Shown: positions 33,447-41,985, numbered from the stretch's first letter. The stretch: 51,349 nucleotides of DNA from Bradyrhizobium sp. (GCF_016213215.1 NZ_JACRAW010000121.1:1-51349); one strand, 5' to 3'. Notes: a model not told the origin generated them from the letters alone. Translations and numbers: made by a program.

Positions 33447-34181
33447 ATGTCAGACCGCCTCAAGGGAAAGCGCGCTTTCGTGACGGCGGCTGCAGCCGGC
33501 ATCGGCCGCGCTTGCGCCGTCGCATTTGCGCGCGAAGGCGCCACCGTCTTTGCGACCGATGTCGACGAGAAGGGCCTGGCCGCGCTGAAGAACGAGGGCG
33601 TTGCCGAGGTGGCGCGGCTCGACGCGCGCGACAGTTCCGCCGTAGCGGCCGCTGCCAAGCGCGTCGGCACGGTCGATATCCTGCTCAACGCCGCGGGTTT
33701 CGTGCACCACGGCACGGTGCTGGACTGCTCCGATGAAGACTGGGACTTCTCCTTCGACCTCAACGTCAAGTCGATGCACCGTACGATCCGCTCGTTCCTT
33801 CCCGGGATGTTGCAGGAGGGTCGCGGATCGATCGTCAACATCTCCTCCGCCGCCGGCGTGTTCAAGGCGGCGCCCAACCGTTATGTCTACGGCGCGACCA
33901 AGGCCGCCGTGGCGGCGCTGACGCGGGCGGTGGCCGTGGACTTCATCACCAAGGGCATCCGCTGCAACTGCATCTGTCCCGGCACGATCGAGACGCCCTC
34001 GATGCTGGAGCGAGCTGCCGCTATCGGGCCCGACGGGCGCGAGATGTTCGTGGCGAGACAACCGATGGGCCGGCTCGGCACACCGGAGGAAATCGCATTG
34101 CTCGCCGTCTATCTTGCCAGCGACGAGAGCTCCTTTACGACCGGCGTTGCACACGTCATCGACGGCGGCTGGACACTGTAA
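33447..34181 (+). CDS. SDR oxidoreductase (keto-deoxy sugar acid type)
   Basis: This 244-residue classical SDR has the cofactor motif TAAAAGIGRACA (11-22), the aspartate in FATDVDEKG that favours NAD(H), NAAGFVHHG (near 80), catalytic Ser in NISSAAG (near 133) and YGATK (near 149). Sequence style (VHHGTVLDCSDEDWDFSFDL) resembles the DHRS6/2-keto-3-deoxy-L-fuconate dehydrogenase group. Behind the dehydratase it may oxidise the keto-deoxy acid, giving a non-phosphorylative branch. Substrate inferred. Confidence 0.88.
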   Translation: MSDRLKGKRAFVTAAAAGIGRACAVAFAREGATVFATDVDEKGLAALKNEGVAEVARLDARDSSAVAAAAKRVGTVDILLNAAGFVHHGTVLDCSDEDWDFSFDLNVKSMHRTIRSFLPGMLQEGRGSIVNISSAAGVFKAAPNRYVYGATKAAVAALTRAVAVDFITKGIRCNCICPGTIETPSMLERAAAIGPDGREMFVARQPMGRLGTPEEIALLAVYLASDESSFTTGVAHVIDGGWTL

Positions 34182-34185
34182 GAGC

Positions 34186-34294
34186 CCCTCATCCTGAGGA
34201 GCCGCGAAGCGGCGTCCCGAAGGATGAGGCCCGGATCGGAGCAGCGGGGCCTCATGGTTCGAGACGCCGCTCGCGCGGCTCCTCACCATGAGGG
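34186..34294. repeat. Double palindromic repeat, family B
   Basis: Two adjacent hairpins: CCTCATCCT (34187-34195) with AGGATGAGG (34221-34229), and CCTCATGGT (34250-34258) with ACCATGAGG (34285-34293). This is another short repeat type I associate with Bradyrhizobium-like genomes. It separates the two SDR genes and ends 23 nt before the second start. Confidence 0.7.
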
Positions 34295-34316
34295 AAAACA
34301 GAGGAGAGGACTTCCC

Positions 34317-35063
34317 ATGAACAAGATCGATCTGAACGGGCGCTGTGCGGTCGTCACCGGCGGCGCGCAGGGCTTTGGCCGTGCGATTACCGAACGGTTC
34401 GTCGCGTCCGGCGCCAAGGTCGCGATCTGGGATCACGACGCGCCGCTCGCGAACAAGACGGCCAGTGAAATCGGTAGCGCCGTAAGCGCCTTCAACGTTG
34501 ACGTCACCGATCCTGCCGCGGTCGAGACGGCGCGCGATGCGACAGTCGCAGCGTTCGGCAAGGTCGACATTCTCGTCAACAATGCGGGCATCGCCGGCGT
34601 CAACAAGACGGTCTGGGAGACCGATTTCGAGGAATGGCGCAAGGTGCTGCGCATCAATCTCGACGGCCCTTTCCTCTGCTGCAAGGCGATCGTGCCGACC
34701 ATGCTCAACCAGAAATACGGGCGCATCGTGAACATCGCCTCGATCGCCGGCAAGGAAGGCAATCCCAACGCGGCGCATTACTCGGCCTCGAAGGCCGGCC
34801 TGATTGCGTTGACGAAGTCGCTCGGCAAGGAACTCGCGCAGCATGACATTCTGGTCAATGCGGTGACCCCGGCCGCGGCGCGGACCGCGATCTTCGATCA
34901 GATGACCCAGCAGCACATCGACTTCATGCTGTCGAAGATCCCGAAGGCGCGGTTCGTCCTGGTCGAGGAAGTCGCGGCCATGGTGGCATGGCTGGCATCG
35001 GAAGACTGCGCCTTTTCCACCGGGGCCGTGTTCGATATTTCCGGCGGCCGGGCGACCTACTGA
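34317..35063 (+). CDS. SDR oxidoreductase (FabG-like/sugar dehydrogenase)
   Basis: This 248-residue classical SDR has TGGAQGFGRAIT (14-25), VNNAGIAGVNK (near 86), catalytic Ser in NIASIAG (near 140) and YSASK (near 154). The end FDISGGRATY is typical of sugar-acid dehydrogenases of this class, including the 2-keto-3-deoxy-L-rhamnonate group. ATG at 34317 follows GAGGAGAGG. A role as sugar or keto-deoxy-acid dehydrogenase in the cluster is inferred from position. Confidence 0.86.
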   Translation: MNKIDLNGRCAVVTGGAQGFGRAITERFVASGAKVAIWDHDAPLANKTASEIGSAVSAFNVDVTDPAAVETARDATVAAFGKVDILVNNAGIAGVNKTVWETDFEEWRKVLRINLDGPFLCCKAIVPTMLNQKYGRIVNIASIAGKEGNPNAAHYSASKAGLIALTKSLGKELAQHDILVNAVTPAAARTAIFDQMTQQHIDFMLSKIPKARFVLVEEVAAMVAWLASEDCAFSTGAVFDISGGRATY

Positions 35064-35070
35064 TCGAGCC

Positions 35071-35296
35071 ATGGCCCAGACCGGCGGCTGTCTCTGTGGC
35101 GCGGACGGTTTTCCTGCGAGGGCGAACCGCTCAATGTGCGCGCGCCGGAACGGAAACGGCCGCTGGCGTCGCGCTCGCCACTTTCGACGATCGCAACGTC
35201 TTTGCGCCGACCGAACATTGGGTCTCGGAGAAGATCGGCTGAGCGAGGCTCAAGGATGGCTTGGCGCAACATGCCGAGGGCATTCCTTCATGTTTG
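35071..35296 (+). pseudogene. Decayed GFA-family protein gene
   Basis: Fragments of a glutathione-dependent formaldehyde-activating (GFA) domain protein are spread over three frames. MAQTGGCLCGA is in frame from ATG 35071, FSCEGEPLNVRA follows in another frame, and ALATFDDRNVFAPTEHWVSE in a third, then TGA, then LKDGLAQHAEGIP in that same frame. The central third with the second zinc-binding cysteine set is missing. It starts 7 nt after the SDR stop, so it was probably the last gene of that operon. Frameshifts, a deletion and a stop together make function very unlikely. Confidence 0.75.
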
Positions 35297-35335
35297 CCTC
35301 ATGCTAATGTGCCGGCGAATCGGAACCTGACACGC

Positions 35336-36016
35336 GTGAATCTTTCCCTTTACGACGTCTCGGCGTGGGTGCTTCCACTGGTGCTCGCCATCACCCTGCA
35401 TGAGGCGGCACATGGTTTTGTCGCGCATCGGCTCGGAGACAACACGGCCTGGCAGCTCGGGCGTGTCAGCTTCAATCCGCTCCGGCACATCGACCTATTC
35501 GGCACCGTGATCCTGCCGGCGTTCCTGCTGTTGTCACATTCGCCGTTCCTGTTCGGCTACGCCAAGCCGGTGCCGGTGAATTTCCGCAACCTGCGCAATC
35601 CCCGCCTCGACATGGTCTGGGTGGCGCTGGCTGGCCCCGCGACCAATATCCTGCTGGCACTCGTTGCGGCAGCTTGCGCCCACGCCCTGCCGTTCGTGCC
35701 GCCAAATGCGGGACCCTGGATCGCCGACAACCTCAAGAACACCGTCCTGGTCAACGCGGTGCTGGCGGTGTTCAACATGATGCCGATCCCTCCGCTCGAT
35801 GGCGGACGGGTCGCAGTCGGGCTGTTGCCGCGGGCGCTGGCGATCCCCCTCGCGCGGCTCGAGCCGGTCGGAATGCTGATCCTGATCGGGATTCTGATCC
35901 TGCTCCCCCTTGCGGGTTCGCAGTTCGGTCTCAATCTTGATGTTATTTCAAGGATACTGCGAATGTTGACCGGTTATGTGATTGCGTTCGTTCTCGCTGT
36001 GACCGGGAATGTGTAG
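35336..36016 (+). CDS. Site-2 protease family (M50B) membrane metalloprotease
   Basis: This 226-residue membrane protein has HEAAHGF in its first span (near residue 22) for zinc binding, and NMMPIPPLDGGR near 155 supplying the third ligand Asp. This is the compact S2P form without a PDZ domain. GTG at 35336 is chosen because the open frame upstream is the remains of the GFA gene in the same frame; the ribosome site is weak (CGGAAC). Such proteases cut transmembrane regulators or signal-peptide remnants; its target is unknown. Confidence 0.85.
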   Translation: MNLSLYDVSAWVLPLVLAITLHEAAHGFVAHRLGDNTAWQLGRVSFNPLRHIDLFGTVILPAFLLLSHSPFLFGYAKPVPVNFRNLRNPRLDMVWVALAGPATNILLALVAAACAHALPFVPPNAGPWIADNLKNTVLVNAVLAVFNMMPIPPLDGGRVAVGLLPRALAIPLARLEPVGMLILIGILILLPLAGSQFGLNLDVISRILRMLTGYVIAFVLAVTGNV

Positions 36017-36054
36017 TTGAAGTCGAACAACCGCCGAACGGGTCCGAGGACAAG

Positions 36055-36495
36055 TTGGTCAAAGCTGCCGACATGCTGATCGCGCGACGCGCCGACACCC
36101 GGGCCCGCGCCGATTTCGCAACCTGGAAAATGATGGCCAAGCTGAACGGTTTGTCCGCCCTGCCCTCGGAAGCCCAGAATTTCCTCGCCACCTACAAGAA
36201 GCTACTCGAGCAAATGGGCGACGCCGAGGCGACCGAAACCACCATCAACCTCGTCTATAAATCCTATTATGAAGAGATGGGCGGCGCCGGGACGCCCCCG
36301 GAAGTTCCCTCGCGCCAGAACGAGCCAGTCGCGGGCAACGTAACCGCCTTCCGCCGGCCAACAGCCAAGCCGAAGAAGTCCGCCCCCTCGGATGCAGCCG
36401 CCGCCGGCAGCTCCGAAAAGCCGCGCCTGCCGGTGGCGTTGATCTTCGCCTGCCTGTGCGTGGTCTATGTCGCCATCCGGTATTTCTGGGGGTGA
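36055..36495 (+). CDS. Hypothetical tail-anchored membrane protein
   Basis: This 146-residue protein has a helical, charged N-terminal half, a Pro/Ala/Lys-rich linker (about 80-120, FRRPTAKPKKSAPSD) and one hydrophobic helix at the C-terminus (LPVALIFACLCVVYVAIRYF), so it should be a tail-anchored inner-membrane protein facing the cytoplasm. TTG at 36055 is preferred because GAGGAC precedes it; ATG at 36073 is the alternative. It starts 38 nt after the S2P gene. I do not recognise a family. Confidence 0.75.
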   Translation: MVKAADMLIARRADTRARADFATWKMMAKLNGLSALPSEAQNFLATYKKLLEQMGDAEATETTINLVYKSYYEEMGGAGTPPEVPSRQNEPVAGNVTAFRRPTAKPKKSAPSDAAAAGSSEKPRLPVALIFACLCVVYVAIRYFWG

Positions 36496-36519
36496 GCCGA
36501 CCTTGGCTCCGTGACGACC

Positions 36520-37308
36520 TCAGCCCTTGCCTTTGACCCGGAAGATCACCGGCAGCGTGAAGTTTAATCCTTCGTCGGCAACCACGGGCGGCGGCTGCGG
36601 CACCGGGTCGGAGCGCCGCACCATCGCCAGCGCCGCCTCGTCGAAGGCCGGGTCGCCCGATCCCTTGACGATGCTCACCGAAAGCACGCGACCCACCCGG
36701 TCCAACGCAAAGCCGACCAGAAGCTCGGCCGTCTTGTGGGCGCGGTCGGTCGGATACCGCTTGTGCCGATCGAGATGAGCGATCAGTTCCTTCTGCCAGG
36801 TGGCGCGCGCCCGACGGGCCGTCGCGCCGGTGCCCTGGGCCACCGAACGCGGGCCCTTCTGGATGGCATCCGAACTCGGCGTGGCGGTCGCCTCGGCGGC
36901 GACCGATTCCTGGGAGGCCGAGGTCTGCACCGCAGCCATCTTGACCTCTTCCTCGACCGGCTTCTTGACCTCGTTCTGCGTCACCACCCGGTCCGCATTC
37001 TCGGCTTCGTTCGGCGTATCCTTGGGCAGGTCGGTTTCCTTGATCTCCGCCTTCTGCTCGGCCAAAGCCGGAGACGCCACCGACGCCTCGGAATCGGGCC
37101 CCGGTGGCAGATCCGATGGTTCTGCCCGCAACGACATTATCTCCAGGCCGATCTCGATAGCCGGCGCCCCCAGATCTTCGTCCAAGTCGTCGGTCTGCAG
37201 ATGCGCGACCGCCAGTGCCGCCCCGCCGAGATGGAGCGCAATCGCGACCGCGGCTGCGGAGATCCACAGCCGCCGCGAAGCTCTTGGCTCGGTATCGAGA
37301 TAGCTCAT
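36520..37308 (-). CDS. tonB: TonB energy-transducing protein
   Basis: This 262-residue protein has an N-terminal membrane helix (residues 16-36, ISAAAVAIALHLGGAALAV), a long Glu/Ala/Ser-rich periplasmic linker, and a C-terminal TonB domain (KELIAHLDRHKRYPTDRAHK near 170, ending LNFTLPVIFRVKGKG). The usual Pro-rich EP/KP repeats are absent; the linker is mainly acidic. It is the last gene of the iron operon, 17 nt after exbD, and couples the membrane potential to the receptor at the other end. Confidence 0.88.
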   Translation of the reverse strand: MSYLDTEPRASRRLWISAAAVAIALHLGGAALAVAHLQTDDLDEDLGAPAIEIGLEIMSLRAEPSDLPPGPDSEASVASPALAEQKAEIKETDLPKDTPNEAENADRVVTQNEVKKPVEEEVKMAAVQTSASQESVAAEATATPSSDAIQKGPRSVAQGTGATARRARATWQKELIAHLDRHKRYPTDRAHKTAELLVGFALDRVGRVLSVSIVKGSGDPAFDEAALAMVRRSDPVPQPPPVVADEGLNFTLPVIFRVKGKG

Positions 37309-37325
37309 CCCAATTGTCGCACTGC

Positions 37326-37805
37326 CTACGGTCTTGCCGCGCTTCCCGCGGGCGCGCCGCCCTGTGTCGCCGCGTCGGGCACGCCTTCGAGCGCCACCAG
37401 CTTGATCTTCGAATAGCCCCCCGCCCGCAGCAATTCCAGCACGTACATCAGTTCCCCATAGGGCACAGCACGGTCCGCGCGCAGAAAGATAAAACGATCC
37501 TTGCTGGCGTCTGGCATTGCGTCCAGCGAACGAACCAGATCGACCCGCTTCACCTGCGTCTCGCCGATCGCAACTGCAAGGTCCGGCTTGATGCTGACAT
37601 AGGTCGGCTTGTCCGGCTTCTTCTGCGGCGTCGCGGTGGACGTCGGCAGATCGACCGGCAGATCGACTGTCGACAGCGGCGCCGCGACCATGAAGATGAT
37701 CAGGAGAACGAGGATGACGTCGATGAAAGGCGTGACGTTGATTTCGTGCGTCTCGTCGAAATCGGCGTCGTCATCGACATCTGTATCTGAAATCGAAACG
37801 GCCAT
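37326..37805 (-). CDS. exbD: Biopolymer transport protein ExbD
   Basis: This 159-residue protein has a short cytoplasmic N-terminus, one membrane helix (INVTPFIDVILVLLIIFMVA, residues 23-42) with the proton-carrying Asp in FIDV, and a periplasmic domain. It works with ExbB and TonB. The start is 3 nt after the exbB stop and the stop 17 nt before tonB. The C-terminal tail is Gly/Ala-rich. Confidence 0.93.
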   Translation of the reverse strand: MAVSISDTDVDDDADFDETHEINVTPFIDVILVLLIIFMVAAPLSTVDLPVDLPTSTATPQKKPDKPTYVSIKPDLAVAIGETQVKRVDLVRSLDAMPDASKDRFIFLRADRAVPYGELMYVLELLRAGGYSKIKLVALEGVPDAATQGGAPAGSAARP

Positions 37806-37808
37806 CTC

Positions 37809-38750
37809 CTACTCCGCGGCGCGGGGGTGCACGGTGCCATGGGTGCGATCGAGGTCGCGCGACAACAGCCGCGCGGCGGCGCCGGAGGACCGGTTGACCA
37901 GTTCCAAATAGCTTTTCGTCAGCCGCGCGAAGTGGTTGTAGATGATCACGGCGGGAATCGCGGCAACGAGGCCGATTGCGGTTGCGAGAAGGGCCTCGGC
38001 GATGCCGGGCGCGACCACGGCAAGGTTCGTGGTCTGCGACTTCGAGATGCCGATGAAGCTGTTCATGATGCCCCACACCGTGCCGAACAGGCCGATGAAG
38101 GGCGCAGTCGCACCAATGCTCGCGAGCGTTCCCATGCCGACGCGGATGCGGCGCGCTTCGGCGCGCACGATCTCAGCGAAGCTCGAGGCGGCACGCTCCT
38201 TGATGCCGCTGTCGCTTGAAATTCCCGCCGACAGCCGCGCCTCGCGCATGGCCGCGGCCAGCAGCGACGGCAGCACGCCCTCGTTTGCGCCGAGCGCAAA
38301 CTGCGCCTCGGCCAGAGAACGTGCCTCGGCGATCTTCTTCAGGGACGCGCGCAGCTTCCGCCGCGCGTTCGAGAGCTCGATCGTCTTGGCGATGAAGATG
38401 GTCCAGGTAGCAAGAGATGCGAGCGCCAGCCCGATCATGACCACCTTGACCAGGATGTCGGCGGACAGGAACATCGACCAGGGTGAAAGCTCGCGCATGG
38501 CAGGAGCCAGCGACTTGAGCGATCGGGCGCCGGTCTCCCCCGCAGCCGGCTCGGCGGCTACCGGAGACGACGCGGCTGCTGCTGGCCCTGAGGGCGTCGC
38601 CGCGGCCGGGGCGCTCGGTTGTGAAGCGGCCGGCTGCTGCTGCGCGGCGGGCGCAAGCGGTTGCTGCTGTGCCAAAGCCGGGTACGTCATGACAGCCGCG
38701 GTCAGCACCAGGGCTGCGACAAGGCTGGATGGCAAGATATGTCTTTTCAT
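37809..38750 (-). CDS. exbB: Biopolymer transport protein ExbB (extended N-terminus)
   Basis: This 313-residue protein has a signal-like first helix (SLVAALVLTAAVMTYPALA, 8-26), an Ala/Pro/Gln-rich segment to about residue 75, then the three-span MotA/TolQ/ExbB domain with LGTVWGIMNSFIG-type proton-channel helix near 220 (FIGLFGTVWGIMNSF). The N-terminal extension is known from alphaproteobacterial ExbB. The ATG overlaps the ancestral stop codon of the upstream hydroxylase gene (ATGA at 38747-38750), so translation was once coupled to it. Confidence 0.92.
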   Translation of the reverse strand: MKRHILPSSLVAALVLTAAVMTYPALAQQQPLAPAAQQQPAASQPSAPAAATPSGPAAAASSPVAAEPAAGETGARSLKSLAPAMRELSPWSMFLSADILVKVVMIGLALASLATWTIFIAKTIELSNARRKLRASLKKIAEARSLAEAQFALGANEGVLPSLLAAAMREARLSAGISSDSGIKERAASSFAEIVRAEARRIRVGMGTLASIGATAPFIGLFGTVWGIMNSFIGISKSQTTNLAVVAPGIAEALLATAIGLVAAIPAVIIYNHFARLTKSYLELVNRSSGAAARLLSRDLDRTHGTVHPRAAE

Positions 38751-38878
38751 ACTTCGGCCCAGTGGCGAATAAGGTTGTGATAGATGCCGGTCAATTTGAC
38801 CGTTTCAGGGTCATCGCGTCCTAGCCGCTCGGCCAGCGCCTGAATGGCCGTATCCAGATCAAAGATCAGGCTGCGGGC
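38747..38878 (-). pseudogene. Cut-off C-terminal segment of piuC-like gene
   Basis: Directly after the TAG at 38879-38881 the same frame continues for 43 sense codons: ARSLIFDLDTAIQALAERLG, then a short stretch, then LTGIYHNLIRHWAEV, ending in TGA (38747-38749) that overlaps the exbB start as ATGA. This is the C-terminal domain expected in PKHD-type hydroxylases. The full frame 38747-39436 would code 229 residues, the family's normal length, if the amber codon were sense. Confidence 0.8.
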
Positions 38879-39436
38879 CTAGTCATCCCGTATCATGCTC
38901 TGCAGCCAGAAAAAAGACGCAACCCGGGCGCCGCGGGTTACCGGGGTGACGAGATGCAGGCTTGTCGAGGGATAGAGCACCAGGTCGCCCGCCGGCAATT
39001 TAACTTCATGGGAACCATAGGTGTCCTCGATCACGAGCTCGCCACCCTCGTACTCCTCCGGCTCCGCCAGAAACAGCGTGACCGACAGGTCGGTGCGGAT
39101 ACGAAGGCCGGTAAGATGATCGCCGCGGATCGCATTGTCGACGTGAAGGCCGAAATGATGCCCGCCCGAGGCTGCATAGCGGTTGAACAGCGGCGGGAAT
39201 ATCTGCAGCGGGACCGCCGCCGAAAGGAAGCGCGGATTGCAGGTCAGTGCGGAGATGACGCGGTTGCCGAGCTTGCGCGCCACCTCGCTGTCGGGCGGCA
39301 ATTGCTCGTTGCGTTTGACAAGCGCCGACTGTGCGCCGGCAGTCGAGCGGCCGTCCTCCCATTCGCTCGCATCCAAGATCCGGCGGAAGTCGGCCACTTC
39401 CGCCTTGTTCAACACGCGCGGTATGCAGACCAGCAT
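38879..39436 (-). CDS. piuC: PiuC-like Fe(II)/2-oxoglutarate hydroxylase, truncated by amber codon
   Basis: This 185-residue product belongs to the PKHD-type (YbiX/PiuC) dioxygenases, found beside catecholate-siderophore receptors. Iron ligands H98 and D100 (GLHVD) and H161 (TSLHLV), and a 2-oxoglutarate Arg near 168-171, are all upstream of the stop, so the catalytic core is complete. The family is about 226-229 residues; here a TAG ends it after IRDD while the remaining 43 codons stay open. It starts 2 nt after the receptor stop. Function without the C-terminal domain is uncertain; readthrough or a sequencing error is possible. Confidence 0.82.
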   Translation of the reverse strand: MLVCIPRVLNKAEVADFRRILDASEWEDGRSTAGAQSALVKRNEQLPPDSEVARKLGNRVISALTCNPRFLSAAVPLQIFPPLFNRYAASGGHHFGLHVDNAIRGDHLTGLRIRTDLSVTLFLAEPEEYEGGELVIEDTYGSHEVKLPAGDLVLYPSTSLHLVTPVTRGARVASFFWLQSMIRDD

Positions 39437-39438
39437 GT

Positions 39439-41859
39439 TCAGAACTTCGCTGAAGTTATGAAGTAAACGGCCCGCCCCGGAGCGACCGCCACGAAGGGTA
39501 CGGCACTACGGTACAGGGAGTCGTAATAGAGCTGGTTGGTCAGATTCTGGGCGTAGAGCTTCATGCTGAGGTTCTGGTTGATCTTCTTCTCCACGAAAGC
39601 ATCGAAGCGCCAGTAGCTCGGGATCTCCGTCCCGGTGTTGGCGCCGAACGTGCCGCCATAAATCTTCGAACGATAGATCGCCTGGCCGCCGACCTCCCAC
39701 CCACCATCCAGCCTGTACTTGGTCAGCAGGCTGAAGGACTCGTGGGCGACGTTGGCAAGCTGCAGGCCGATGTTGGACGCGAGCGCGCTCTGAGTGACGT
39801 TCGACCTCATCAGGACCAGACCGCCAAAAATGCTCCAGCGCTCGGTGATGTTGCCGCCCACCTCCAGGTCGACACCTTGAATCCGGTAAGCCGCTCCTGA
39901 TTGCAGGATGTTTCTGACCGTCTCCCGCGCGTTGACCTTGTCGGTCTGGAACAGAGCACCGCTGAGCAGCAGATGTCGCCCGAACAGCTCCCATTTGGTA
40001 CCGACCTCCGCCGCCCAGTTGCGCTCCGGGCCTAGAATGGTCGTGCCGGTCGGCGGATCGCCGCCATAATCGGTGCCGGTGCCATCGATCTCGGAGCCGA
40101 ACGGGTTGGATGAAGTCGCATAGGCGGCATAGATGCTACCGATCGGCACCGGCTTGTAGACGATCCCGACATTGTAGTTGACGAGATCGGCGGCGACCGA
40201 ATTGGAAGCGGTGTTGTTGGACGAGGTCAGCACGTAGCCGTCATAACGGATGCCCCCGTTCAGGATGATGATGTCCCTCCAGTTGGCGGTATCGACCAGA
40301 TAGACGCTTTTCGTATCGACGCTGTAGCGCGTGGGATTTCCAATGAGCAGCGGAGGGGTGTTGAACGGCGCGTCCGTATAGCCGGGATGGAAGATCGACT
40401 GGCCCGCCAGGGCGCCGCTCCCGGAGAAAGCCCCCGAGCCTGCGGCTTCCGACGCAAGATTCGTAAAGCGGTCGATCGAGACCTTCTCGTTGGAAAATTC
40501 GGTCCCTACGACGGTGGTGTGCACGATCGGACCGGTGCCGAACTTGAAGGTTGCGTCGTTCTGGTTCGCCAGAACATCGGTGAGCTGGTAACGACTCTGC
40601 GGGCTCGCGGTAAACGTCCACAGCAGCGGATTGGGGGATGAGGTCTGCGCCGCGCTGGTGTTCGGAAGCGTGCCGATATAGCTGAGCAGCGATCGCTCGG
40701 CGCGGGCTTTGCTGATCAGCGTGATATTGTCGTTCACCCTGTACTCGCCGGTGACAGTGCCGAAGTCCTGCCCGGCTTTCTGGAAGTCGCGGTAGCGGAA
40801 GCCGTACCAGGTCTCGCGCGGCACGCCCGCTTCGGTCGCGGGAACGTTGCCCTGCTTGTAGTAAGGCACACCGAAATCCGGCAGAGAACTAAGATCGGTA
40901 TGGACGTAATTGGTGGTGAGCTTGAAGTCGCTGGTCGGCGTCCACCTGGTCGAGAGGAAGCCGCCCCATCGGTCGTCGGTCGTGATATCGCGGCCGGCAA
41001 CGCCGGCGTCCTGGAACACGCCGCCCGCTCGCATGGAGAAGGTCGGACTGATCACCTGATTGACGTCGAGTGTAACGCGCTTGGTGCGGTCAGTGCCGAA
41101 CGTGGTCTCGGCGTTATAGAAATTGCGCTCGCCGGCCTGCTTGGTGACGATGTTGATCGCACCGCCAGCAGTGCCGCGGCCGGCATAGGATGAGGCCGGA
41201 CCGCGCAGGATCTCGATCTGCTCGGTGAAGAAGTTCTCGCGGATGCTCACCGCCGGATCGCGGATGCCGTCGATGAAGACGTCATTGCGCGCATCAAAGC
41301 CGCGGATGAAGAAGCGGTCGCCGAACGCGTTGCCGCCCTCGCCAGACCCCAGCGTCACGCCGGCAGTGGAGCGCCCGACCTCGCGCAGCGAGGTGGCGTT
41401 CTTGTCCTCGAGCGCCTCCTTGCTCAGCACGGTGATGGTCTTCGGCGTATTGGCGAGCAGTTCGGGAAACTTCCCCGACGCCTGCAGACGATCGACCTTG
41501 TAGGGTGCGGCGGGATCCGCGTACGGATTGCGATCGGCAGGCAAGCCGCCAGCATCGGGAAAGGGTATAGGCGCAGCCTGCATCACCTGGCGCTGTGCCG
41601 CGCGCCGCAGGGCATCGCGGGCGCGGATCTGCTCCGGCGAGGGCTTCGATGCCGTCGGGCGCGGACGCTCGACCGGCGCGTCGACCATCACGGGCGGCAG
41701 ATTCGACTGCTGTGCTTCTGCACCTCCCGAGAACGATGCCACCGCAATCAGGCTGGCAACCGCCGAGACCGCCTTGCCGGAATTGCCATCGAGCTTTTCC
41801 TCACGTAAATCGAGAACGGCGATCGAACGCAGCGACCGCGGTGTTATTGCCTGCCCCAT
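39439..41859 (-). CDS. TonB-dependent siderophore receptor (catecholate type)
   Basis: This 806-residue outer-membrane receptor has a long signal region (cleavage likely after SFSGGAEA, near residue 49), a plug domain (ANTPKTITVLSKEALEDKN near 135, FFIRGFDARNDVFIDGIRD near 183, EILRGPASSYAGRGTAGG near 215), and a 22-strand barrel ending in phenylalanine (YFITSAKF). The RGFDARNDVFIDG pattern fits the Fiu-like catecholate group, agreeing with the PiuC-like partner. ATG at 41859 is chosen; GTG/TTG starts lie just upstream. It heads the iron operon. Confidence 0.9.
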   Translation of the reverse strand: MGQAITPRSLRSIAVLDLREEKLDGNSGKAVSAVASLIAVASFSGGAEAQQSNLPPVMVDAPVERPRPTASKPSPEQIRARDALRRAAQRQVMQAAPIPFPDAGGLPADRNPYADPAAPYKVDRLQASGKFPELLANTPKTITVLSKEALEDKNATSLREVGRSTAGVTLGSGEGGNAFGDRFFIRGFDARNDVFIDGIRDPAVSIRENFFTEQIEILRGPASSYAGRGTAGGAINIVTKQAGERNFYNAETTFGTDRTKRVTLDVNQVISPTFSMRAGGVFQDAGVAGRDITTDDRWGGFLSTRWTPTSDFKLTTNYVHTDLSSLPDFGVPYYKQGNVPATEAGVPRETWYGFRYRDFQKAGQDFGTVTGEYRVNDNITLISKARAERSLLSYIGTLPNTSAAQTSSPNPLLWTFTASPQSRYQLTDVLANQNDATFKFGTGPIVHTTVVGTEFSNEKVSIDRFTNLASEAAGSGAFSGSGALAGQSIFHPGYTDAPFNTPPLLIGNPTRYSVDTKSVYLVDTANWRDIIILNGGIRYDGYVLTSSNNTASNSVAADLVNYNVGIVYKPVPIGSIYAAYATSSNPFGSEIDGTGTDYGGDPPTGTTILGPERNWAAEVGTKWELFGRHLLLSGALFQTDKVNARETVRNILQSGAAYRIQGVDLEVGGNITERWSIFGGLVLMRSNVTQSALASNIGLQLANVAHESFSLLTKYRLDGGWEVGGQAIYRSKIYGGTFGANTGTEIPSYWRFDAFVEKKINQNLSMKLYAQNLTNQLYYDSLYRSAVPFVAVAPGRAVYFITSAKF

Positions 41860-41985
41860 TTCCACACGCCTCAATTTCCAGATCGCTCATCCGCGTCAGT
41901 CGCAATGACAATGAGGCGTTGGTATCGGGGGCAAAAATCCGGGTCAACGCGAAGAGGCCGACAGACTCCCTTGAATACATCCAGA

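Noticed and set aside
38879..38881. TAG in piuC as a pyrrolysine codon
   Set aside because: No sign of pyl genes, and the organism type does not use pyrrolysine; nonsense mutation, error or simple readthrough is more plausible.
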